NCBI GenBank assembly: GCA_014529385.2
Contig: CM043963.1
Coordinates: 108,852,912 to 108,916,911, forward strand
Length of the DNA stretch: 64,000 bases
Source: Adiantum capillus-veneris
Taxonomy: Eukaryota; Streptophyta; Polypodiopsida; Polypodiales; Pteridaceae
Reading direction: 5' to 3'
The position numbers and the translations under genes are program-made. Shown here in pieces: positions 37,701 through 47,600 of the stretch; within the stretch, counting starts at the first letter, position 1; every line of letters starts with the position of its first letter. The notes beneath the pieces were generated by a model. It did not search any database and was not told the DNA's origin. It worked only from the letters and a program-made list of their open reading frames with translations.

Positions 37701-40700
37701 CAAAATAAGTCTCGGAAATTTGTCCACATCTTGGAAATATAACCTTGGCTCTTCCAACATCATATTTGGATTTTGGCAATTTTTGTTACATCAAATCCTC
37801 AAATTAACTTCCAAATATCACTCAAAGGAAAACATTTTTGTGTGATGCGTTGCACCCTTGTTAAGTTATAGCAACTCCATATCCATAGCTCAAAGTATTC
37901 AGCACAAAAATCCAAAAAACTTTGTGCGTCTGGTCGCACCACATGATAAACTTCATCTTTGTCCTCCACAAGTCGCATGTGTTGAGCCCAAGATGGCATA
38001 GAATCTCCATGTTTCATTTCAATTGTCTTGAGAAGTAACCCCTCTAGATCCAAGATAAGTACTCTTTTGATGTCCTTGAAAGCAAGTGGTAGGTGATAAG
38101 GAGGTGATTCATTCCTTGGACAAGGTCTTGGAGGAGGTTGGATGGGTAATTCAATAGTTTTCTTCAATTTATGCCAGCATATAGCCAATCCATTTTTCTG
38201 TAATGGTTCTGAAATTAAAGAACAAGAACACTTAATGCAAACACAACAATAGACATGAGTTTTACATTGTCTACCCTAAGGTTTTATTAGATACCAAAAT
38301 CCATCTATGATCTACTCATTAATAGAAAGAAAGTCAAATTAAAATCCTGACTCTTTTTTATGCTACACTCTCTCTTAGTCTCAATACCATGGAGTTCAAC
38401 TAGACTTAAGTCAACTAATAACTACTACTTGTTGTTAAAGGTATGCTTGAAGTGCATAAGGCTTAACCAATGCTCTAGTGTAGAATGGGTATTTAGGTCT
38501 CAAGGTCTACCACTTATCCAAGCAAAGATCCATTTAGATATGGAACCCAATTTTTCTTAATATAATGATATAGAGTGGACAAGTGGTGAATCCTGAGACC
38601 AAACCACTCATGCTACTAGGGATAATAGGTTGGACAAGTGGTGGACCTTGAATGTAAACCCCCCATGTACAAAGTATCAGGGGTTTTGGGTATTTCAATG
38701 GACTCTAGCATCTTGGAAACATGGTGGAGCTTACTTCTCTCCATGTTTCAATGGAGTCTATCTTGGATAAATGGTGGAGCATCATTCTCTCCATGTTTCA
38801 ATGGAGCCTAGCTTGGACAAGTGGTGGACGTTTGTTTCTCTCTATGTTTGAACAGATTTAGCTTGGACAAGTGGTGGACCTTGGAACAAAATCCCCATGT
38901 AAAACATATCATGGACATTACAAGTGGTGAGAAAAAATACCATTCAATATATAACCTTATAGGTTGGACAAGTGGTGGACCTTAACACCCAATTATTATT
39001 AATATAATGACATAGAGTGGACAAGTGGTGAATCTTGCGACCAAACCTACTAGGAAAAGTAGGTTGGACAAGTGGTGGACCTTGAATGCAAACCCCCATG
39101 TACAAAATATCACTCATGCTACTAGGAATAATTTGGTATTAAGGTCCATGTTTCAATGGAGCCTAGCTTGGAAAAGTGGTGGACCTTTGTTTCTCTCTAT
39201 GTTTCAATAGAATTAGCTTGGACAAGTGGTGAACCTTGGAACAAAACCCCCATGTAAAGCATGTCATGGGCATTACAAGTGGTGAGAAAAAATACCATTC
39301 AAGGTATAACCTTATAGGCTGGACAAGTGGTGGACCTTAGCACCCAATTCCTCTTATTATAATGACATATAGTGGAAAAGTGGTGAATTGTGAGACCAAA
39401 CCTACTAGGGATAATAGGTTGGGACAAATGGTTGACCTTGAATGTAAATCACCCATGTACAAAATATCATGGTTTTGCGTATTTCAATGGAGCCTAGCAT
39501 CTTGGAGACATGGTGGAACTTACTTCTCTCCATGTTTTAATGGAGCCTATCTAGGAGAAATGGTGGAGGTTCCTTCTCTCCATGTTTCAATGAGCCTAGC
39601 TTGGACAAGTGGTGGACCTTTGTTTCTCTATATGTTTTAATATGGTTAGCTTGGACAAGTGGTGGACCTTGGAATGAAACCCCCATGTAAAACATATCAT
39701 GGGCATTTCAAGTGGTGAGAAAGGATACCATTTAAATATAACCTTATAGGTTGGACAAGTGGTGGACCTTACACATAGTTCTTCTTAATATAATGACATA
39801 GAGTGTACAAGTGGTGAATCTTGAAACCAAACCACTCGTGCTACTAGGGATAATAGGTTAACAAGTGGTGGACCTTGAATGTAAACCCCTCAAAATATGG
39901 GTTTAGGGTATTTCAATGGAGCCTAGCTTGGAGACATGGTGGAGATTGCTTCTCTCATGTTTCAATGGAACCTATCTTGGAGAAATGGTGGATCATCCTT
40001 CTCTCCATGTTTCAATGGAGCCTAGCTTGGACAAGTGGTGGACCTTTGCTTCTCTCTATGTTTCAATAGAGTTATCTTGGACAAGTGGTGGGTCTTGGAA
40101 CAAAACCCCTTGTAAAACATAGCATGGACATTACAAGTGATAAGGAAAAATATCATTCAAGATATAACCTTACAGGTTGGAAAAGTGGTGATGGACCTTG
40201 ACAAGTGGTGAAGGATACCATTTAAGATATACCCTTATAGGTTGGACAAGTGGTGGACCTTAACACCCAGTTATTCTTAATATAATGACATAGAGTGGAT
40301 AAGTGGTGAATCTTAAGACCAAACCACTCATGCTACTAGGTATAATACGTTAGAGAAGTGGTAGACCTTGAATGTAAACACCCCATGTACAAAATATCAT
40401 GGTTTTAGGGTGTTTCAATGGAGCCTAGAATCTTGGAGACATGGTAGATCTTGATTCTTTCCATGTTTGAATGGCACCTATCTTGGAAAAATGATGGAGG
40501 TTACTTCTCTCCATGCTTCAATGGAGCCTAGCTTTGACAAGTGGTGAACCTTTGCTTCTCTCTATGTTTCAATGAGTTAGCTTGGACAAGTGGTGGACCT
40601 TTCTTCTCTCTATGTTTGAATAGAGTTAGCTTGGACAAGTGGTGGACCTTGGAATGAAACCCCCATGTAAAACATATCATGGGCATTTCAAGTGGTGAGA

Positions 40701-41940
40701 AAGGATACCATTTAAGATATAACCTTATAGGTGGACAAGTGGTGGACCTTAACACATAGTTCTTCCTAATATAATGACATAGAGTGTACAAGTGGTGTAT
40801 CTTGAGACCAAACCACTCTTGCTACTAGGGATAATAGGTTAGACAAGTGGTGGGCCTTGAAATAAAACCCCCATGTACAAAATAAAATGGGTTTAGGGTA
40901 TTTAAATGGAGCCTAGCTTGGAGACATGGTGGAGCTTTCTTCTCTCAATGTTTCAATGAACCTATCTTGGAGAAATGGTGGAGCATCCTTCTCTCCATGT
41001 TTCAATATAGCTTAGCTTGGACAAGTGGTGGATCTTTGGTTCTCTCTATGTTTCAATAGAGTTAGCTTGGACAAGTGGTGGACATTGAAACAAAACTCCC
41101 ATGTAAAACATATCATGGGTAGTTCAAGTTGTGGGAAAAAAAACCATTTAAAATATAACCTTATAGGTTGGACAAGTGGTGGACCTTAACACCCAATCCT
41201 TTTTAATACAATGACATAGAGTGGACAAGTGGTGAATCTTGAGACCAAAGCTATCAAGCTACTAGGGATACTAGGTTGGACAAGTGGTGGATCTTGAATG
41301 TACATCCCCTATGTACAAAATATCATGGGTTTAGGGTGTTTCAATGGAGTCTAGCATATTGGAGACATGGTGGAGCTTGCTTCGCTCCATGTTTCAAGTG
41401 GTGGACCTTCAATTATTTTCCCATACCTAGTTTAGACAACCCATACACTTTGCAACTCTAAAGGTTGGACGAGTGGTGGAGCTTTGTTTATTTCCATGTT
41501 TTAATGGATCCTAGCTTGGACAAGTGGTGGACCTTGGAAAAAAGTCCCCCCTGTACAACATAGCTGAGTTTTTTCATGTTTTAATGGAAGAGAGATTTGA
41601 CAAATGGTGGAGCTTGCTTATCTCCATGTGGATTTTAGAACTAGCTTGGACAAGTGGTGGAGCTTTGCTTTTTACTCTTCATAATACAATGATGTATAGG
41701 TTGGTTACATGGTGAATCTTAAGGCCAAACCTCCCATCTTACTAGAGATGATAGGTTGGACAAGTGTTCAACCTTCTATCATTTCTCCATGCCTATAATT
41801 AGACAATTAGTAGAACTAGCATCTTTCTATGTTGTCTAGAGCTGAGCTTGGACAAGTAGTGGACCTTGCTACTCTCTTCCCTTGGTTTATTAGTTTGAAG
41901 ACTCATTATATATACTTGCTTAGATCTATATAATTACTCA
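34780..41940 (-). repeat. left motif array (forward motif on the minus strand)
   Basis: The + strand shows TTGGACAAGTGGTGGACCTT and variants many dozens of times, each followed or preceded by a block such as CTCCATGTTTCAATGGAGCC. From about 38,560 to 41,460 it forms higher-order units of about 350-490 bp: ATAGGTTGGACAAGTGG followed by GACCTTGAATGTAAA recurs near 38628, 39060, 39415, 39855, 40350, 40843 and 41270. The array is interrupted at 36.72-38.56 kb by non-array DNA containing gene 3. Frames of 60-92 residues rich in DKWWTL or MEPSLDKWW are array shadows. Its units match the 50.5-56.6 kb array in inverted orientation. Confidence 0.9.
37419..38208 (-). pseudogene. gene 3: FCP1/SCP-like HAD domain, damaged
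   Basis: A splice acceptor (TTTAATTTCAG) opens the exon at 38208. The frame runs through a Pro-rich stretch into RVLILDLEGLLLKT, the position of the DxDGT phosphatase motif, then VVRPDAQSFLDFCAEYFELWIWSC. A TGA at 37799-37801 ends that frame. A second frame, with its own upstream TGA at 37791-37793, continues with NPNMMLEEPRLYF, RLILRDFHIDANNTLIFDDTPYR (the DDSPYK-like motif) and a C-terminal tail to 37419. In the catalytic motif the first Asp is kept but the second is Glu. The upstream exon is not identified. It looks like a paralogue of gene 2 that has decayed or contains sequence errors. Confidence 0.65.
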
Positions 41941-42656
41941 TTAGTTAGGTTACAAGTAGGTATGTAATTTGTTAGCCTCAAGGGACTTTGAATATTGAAT
42001 AGTAAGAAAGTCAAGTGCTGGTTTGAAGATCTTTTGCTTATCTAAACTAGACTCTAACTCAATAATAAGTCTCTTAAGTTCCACGAATTGTCCTATCTAG
42101 GCTCCAAAAGAGTCTTAATTGGTTTGTGCTAGATTCTAACTTCCTTGATGGGGTAGAATCCTAGAAAAATGAGGCACTATAAGTTTTACCTTAGCTCAAA
42201 TGGATTTTTCACTTAAACTAGACTGCAATTTGGCACTCTAGTATCTTTGTCTTGATGGAGTTTAACACTAGATACATAGTAGTGATATTTAAGCTTCATG
42301 TCTCTTCACTTGATCGAGATATGAGACCATACTTTCAAGGTCACCACTTGTCTTACCTAAAGACCAATGTGAGACATGGGAGCAAGAAAGCCATCCGATA
42401 TTGTTTTAAGGACTATTACATAGACAATCAATAACTTAAGTAAAGCAAAAATACTTGGATCTTTCACAATTAATAACTTAAGTAAAGCCAAAAAGACTTG
42501 GATCTTTGACAGTTTTTTTCAAACTAAAAAAGCACAATCTCATGCTAACAAAACTATAAATCACAATTGAAAGTTTTGAACGAGAAAAAGATCAGCAATC
42601 TTATAAGAAGGATACTTTTCATTTCATTTGATGATTACAAACTAAAAGAAAGTCTC
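41941..42656. other. spacer between left array and gene 2, no gene recognised
   Basis: The motif occurs only once or twice in degenerate form (near 42340, TCACCACTTGTC). The short + frame 42252-42434 has no recognisable motif. The motif orientation switches across this stretch. Confidence 0.5.
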
Positions 42657-42782
42657 TCAAGAAATTGATAAACAAAAAATGTAGGTGACTGCTTCATTAT
42701 TTTGAGCAAACATATCAAAATCTCTATTGATTGAGCTCCATCTAGTAGTATCCTTTGTAAGATCCTGCAGGAAGGAATAAAA
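42657..42782 (-). other. possible 3' exon of gene 2
   Basis: The minus strand shows a strong acceptor (CCTTCCTGCAG) before DLTKDTTRWSSINRD, and a possible donor (AAG then GTACTA) lies just after the gene 2 stop. Since the stop precedes that donor, this may be a 3' untranslated exon or an alternative C-terminus. Weak evidence. Confidence 0.25.
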
Positions 42783-42858
42783 AGAAAGATTTGTTAGATA
42801 CCATGCACATGAGTGTTCAAGTATGTGTATCAAGAATATATGACATGTCACTAGTACC

Positions 42859-44056
42859 TTAGGGTTGCTTTCTATCCAGCCTTAGAAGATTGTTCTCAGC
42901 TTTCACCTTATTTATATAAGCCTTTGCTGTGGTTGCCTTCAAAACTCCTTTTGTGTTACAACCCAATTGCCTAGCTAAAGTGGTCAATTGTGACGCCTTC
43001 ATGCTTTCAATGGGTGTACGCTCCTTTGCTAAGATCTCTTGTATTTGGGCTCTTCTCATTTCATTGCGGTGGCTTGTGTCACTTGCATTTTCAATGATAG
43101 TTTCATCCCTGTCACCTTTTGCAGGTGGTATTCTTCTTGTAAAGAACACCTTAGCTGACCAAACATCATTTTTCTGCTTCCAATACTCCATGATTTGTTT
43201 GTATTCACTATCATTTGTCACTATAGGTTGTCCATAACGATTAGAAGCAATTAAATCACGCACATCCCTTCTCTCATCAAGCTGAATCAAGTATGGCAGT
43301 AGCTCCTCCAAGAGCATATTGTCAACCATCTTCTCAGCATCAAATTGTGGTGAAAAAATGCAATTTTTGCTGGTGAAATACATCCCTTGTAAGGAGAGTC
43401 ATCAATAAGCACTGTTCTTTGTGGATCACATTCAAACCCCATGGCAATTTTGGCTAGAGGCTTGAACATTGCCTCAACGTTTGGATTGTCGGGTCTAAAC
43501 AATTTTTGAGTTTGAGCGGTGTAGCAAACATCTTGCGACCAAATTGCAAAGAAAGGCAATGTATCCTCAGCTAAGTTGTTTAGTGCTGCAAGGATTTGAT
43601 ACACATTATTCCTAGTAGCTGTCGACCAAATTGCAACATTAAACCTCTGTAAAATAGTCTTCAAGAATTGGATGCAACCTGGCCTGAGTATAATATATCT
43701 TTTTGAATCCATTTGCACTGAGTTGTGGTGTGAGGATGGTTGAGGGGAACGTTTCAACAATAGACCATTTAAATCCAATATAATTGTAAGCATGGATTTC
43801 TCAACATCTACGCTACATGACGTAGTACCAATTGGCAATAGCTCGTGAGTGGACTTTTCAGTCTCTTTTGATGTATGTTGCATTTTTGAAGCATCGATTT
43901 CTTGGTTCTCATTATTGGAAGCTTGCTCAAGTTGCACAACACTAGACTCTAGTATAGAAATATCATCCATCTTGGGCACTTTAGAAACCATAGAATCTAT
44001 GGATTCTATAGTTGTTGACTGAACCATAGGAGCATTATCCATCCCAGTTTGTGAAT
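42859..44056 (-). CDS. gene 2: FCP1/SCP-like HAD protein with SAP-like C-terminus (apparent frameshift)
   Basis: A splice acceptor (TTTTCTTAG) opens the exon at 44056. If the ATG at 44042 (MDNAPMVQ) is the start, the protein is about 394 aa once one missing base is allowed. Residues 1-80 are acidic linker. Then come ILDLNGLLLKRS, ILRPGCIQFLKTILQRF, AIWSTATRNNVYQIL, FFAIWSQD and RTVLIDDSPYKG, in the order of the FCP1/SCP (NLI-interacting factor) phosphatase fold. The nucleophile Asp of DxD is kept, but the second Asp, the general acid, is Asn. To my knowledge a DLNG variant is known in some plant HAD proteins, so activity may be absent or altered. After the HAD domain, MKASQLTTLARQLGC near residue 350 resembles a SAP DNA-binding helix pair. 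The frame slips at 43384-43386, a run of three C. Family members dephosphorylate proteins such as the RNA polymerase II tail. The stop is TAA at 42859-42861. Confidence 0.75.
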
Positions 44057-44698
44057 CTAAGAAAACACACACACAAATGGTATCTCAAAACCACTAGAAT
44101 TTTATTCACCATATTTATATGTAGAACTCCTAGTAAGAAATTTATTTAAGGTAAAGTCGTTGTTAGAATCCTTGCAACCATTTTCAGCATTCGTACACCA
44201 AACACCACTTGTCTAAAATACAATCTACTAACTCAACATTTTCCATCCTACACTTTATTAAAGATGAGTACTTAAAGTGAAAACTAAAAGCCACCCTTGT
44301 TGAGGAAACATGGATACAAGGTCCACCAAATGTCCAACCTAGACTACAAGCAAACAATTAGAGATTTGGCTTAGATTTGGATTCAAAGGCCACCACTTAT
44401 TCAAGTAAGATAACTCCACTTGTTTAAGACAGTAATGTTTGAAGCCCCACCACTTGTCCAACCTAGACATTGATTAAATTTTGGTAAGATTTATCACAAA
44501 TCTAGAGTAGAATCAAGATTCTATGGCCAAGGTAGTCAAATAAGTTAGACAACACACAAAGCATAAGAGCACTTTAGATTCTCGTTGAGCATAAACTAAA
44601 CAATAATCAAATGTTATATTCACTTGAGATTTCATCCATGAAAAATGAAAATGATGCATGTACTTGAGATTTCCATCCATGTACAATACTTTACAATG
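44057..44698. other. gap between genes 1 and 2 with degenerate motifs
   Basis: Contains a few degenerate forward motifs (near 44313, 44390 and 44450) and must hold the gene 1 3' end and any 5' exon of gene 2, none of which I can place. Confidence 0.4.
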
Positions 44699-47600
44699 TC
44701 AAGTAAAGTTATAGTCAGCAAACAACTCTTCTCCTGCTTCAACTTGACAAATAGTCTCAATGCATACATGGCCATATTCTTCTGACTTGATGTGTGAAGA
44801 GGTGCATTTATGCCAAGGTGGAAAATTTGGATCAAATGTATAGCGTACGTTGGGACAGACATTTGTACTGTGAGAACTATTTATATAGCCCGACACGTTT
44901 CCTTCTTCTACACAACCAATAATGTATGATTGATCTTCCTCTTCTTCTATGTTTGGATCCTCTAGAAGAGAATATTTATAAGCTCTTGGAAAAATTTTGC
45001 ATATCTTTTTCCAGTCTTGAAATCTATACTTATGCCCTCCATAGTTTAGAATAGTCAAACCACTTTCCAGGGTAGTATGCACAAATAGCCCATAACCAGC
45101 TCCTTCAATACATGAAAGTCGCACTTCAAAATCCACACCGTTAATATGGAAAATTACATCTTTGGGAATAGGAAAAGTTGGTGTCCCAAAAGGATCTTCA
45201 TGCCAATCATAGTGTGAAATACATCTAGTTTTTATATCACTTAACTCCTTTGTGTCTGCAAAAAGAAGAAAATATTATGCATAAAATAATGACAATATCA
45301 AAGAAAGATATCATTATTTTATAGTCCAATAGGTCTATTGTATGGAAGACTTAGAGTGCCTCTTACATGGTGCCTCCAAGGTTTCCAAAAAATAAAATCA
45401 TTGGAAAAAAAAGGCCACTGTGTCTCCAATCTATTGCCCATTTGAAGCATAGAGAGAACCAAGGTCCACCACTTGTCCAAGCTAGACATGGAGCATTGAC
45501 ACAAGATCCAACACTTATCCAAGAACCCTATAGTATATGTGGTAACATGGGATGCATTGATGCAACAAAAGTAGTCTAGCCTCCTCATCCATCTCTTTTT
45601 TCTTGTAGCCTAGAGGGATTAGTTTCAAGGTCTATCACTAGTCAAAAACTACACATAGAACATTGATACAAGGTTCCACCACATGTGAAACCTATCATCT
45701 CTAGTAGCATGGATGGTTTGATATCAAGGTTCACTGCGTGTCCTACCTATACTCTATTGTAGCATAGAGATTCTGGTTTGGTGGTACTACACTTGTCCAA
45801 ACTTGGCTTGTTGTTGATATCTGGAGGTAATCAAGGGTCCTCCACTTGTCCAAGTTAGGCATATAAAACAATTGCAAGGTCCACCATGTGTACAACATAT
45901 GATTGATTATAGCATGCATGGTCTTATTTCATGGGCAACCATCTTCTCTCCAACATGTGTCCAACCTCGGCTCCATTGAAGCATGGAGAGAAGCAAGGTC
46001 CACCACTTATCAAAGCTATTATTTTCTCCCAGTGCTTTCAAAACCCATAATACGTTGTACATGGGGGGGGGGGGATTCTTGTTTCAAGGTCCACCACTTG
46101 GCTAAGATTGGATCCATTGAAACATAAAGAGAAGCAAGCTCTACCATTTTTCCAAGCTAGGTGCCATTGAAACATGAAAACCCCATAATATGTTGTATAC
46201 GGGGGGTTTTTTCAAGGTCTACCACTTGTCTAAGCTATGGTCCATTGGAACATGGAGAGAATCAAAGCTCCACCACTTTTCTAAGCTAGGATCCATTGAA
46301 ACATGGAGAGAAGCAAGCTCCATTGTTTGTCTAAGCTAGGCTCCATTGGAACATGGAGAAAACAAGCTCCACCACTTGCCTATTATTGCATAGAGATTCT
46401 GGTTTGAAGGTCCACCACTTGTCCAACCTTGCCTTCATGTATGGAGATAATAAAGAGTGCAATGCTTCTCTAAGCTAGGGACATAAAAGAGTTTCAAGGT
46501 CCACTACATATACGATCTATGATGGGTTGTAGCATGGGAGGTTTCATTTTAAGGTTGACCACTTCTCCAGCTCCGCTTGTCCAACCTCAGATCCATTGAA
46601 GAATGGAGAATAAAGGTGTACCAACTCTCCAAAATAGGCAAGAAAATCTCTATAAAACCCATGAATTGTTAATATATGCTATGCTGTGGAGTTTTGTTTG
46701 AAGGTCCACTCCTTATCCAAGCTACAATCCATTGAAGCATGGAAATAAGTAAGATATATCTATAGTCCAAGATAGGATCCATTGAAACATAGAGAGAATC
46801 AAGGTCCACCACTTGTCCAAGCTATGCATGGGTAATTGATATAAGGACCACTACGTTTTCACCTATACTATGCTCTATCATGGATGGTTTCATATACCAC
46901 CAATTTTCCAACCTATTTAGTAGGTTGTATTATGGGGGTTTGGTTTCAAGGTACTTCACTTGTCTAAGGTGGGTTCCATTGAACCATGGAGAGAAACAAT
47001 GTCTACCACTTGTCCGAAATATGCTCCTTTAAAACATAAAAGCAAGGTCCACCACTTGTCCAAGCTAATGTTTCTCTCCATTGAAGCATGGAGAGAAACA
47101 AGGTCTACCACCTGTCCAAAATATGCTCCATTGAAACATAAAAGCAAGGTCCACCACTTGTCCAAGCTAATATAACAAATGGGTGTTGGTTACAAGGTGT
47201 ACCACACTTGTCTAAACTAGTCTCCATGCAAGGTCCACCACATGTCCAAGCTATATGATCTTGGTTTGAAGGTCTACCACACCTCTTGAAATTAGGATCC
47301 ATGTAAGGTCCACCTTTTGTCAAGCTATGCCTTTAGTGAGTACTAAAACTAAGTAAATTGCAGTACTTAAATACCTTTCCAAGCTCATTAAGATTTTGGT
47401 CTCTAAGGCCACCACCACATGTCTAATCTATGCTCTAATTGATTACTTATGCTAGTTCTCAAAGTCCAAACATAAGCTCCCTTCTAGCAAGGTTAGTTTA
47501 AATTTAGGCTCCAACACCTGTCTAAGCTAGGTTCAATTTATGAAGCATCACCATTTAACCATGCTACGATCTAATGTATCATATCAAGGGGGTATTGATA

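Noticed and set aside
38360-41461. Plus-strand frames such as 39362-39640 and 39875-40069 with similar blocks
   Set aside because: Same explanation: shadows of the left array, which is the inverted form of the right array.
42252-42434. Plus-strand 60-residue frame between left array and gene 2
   Set aside because: No motif, no conserved context, length expected by chance.
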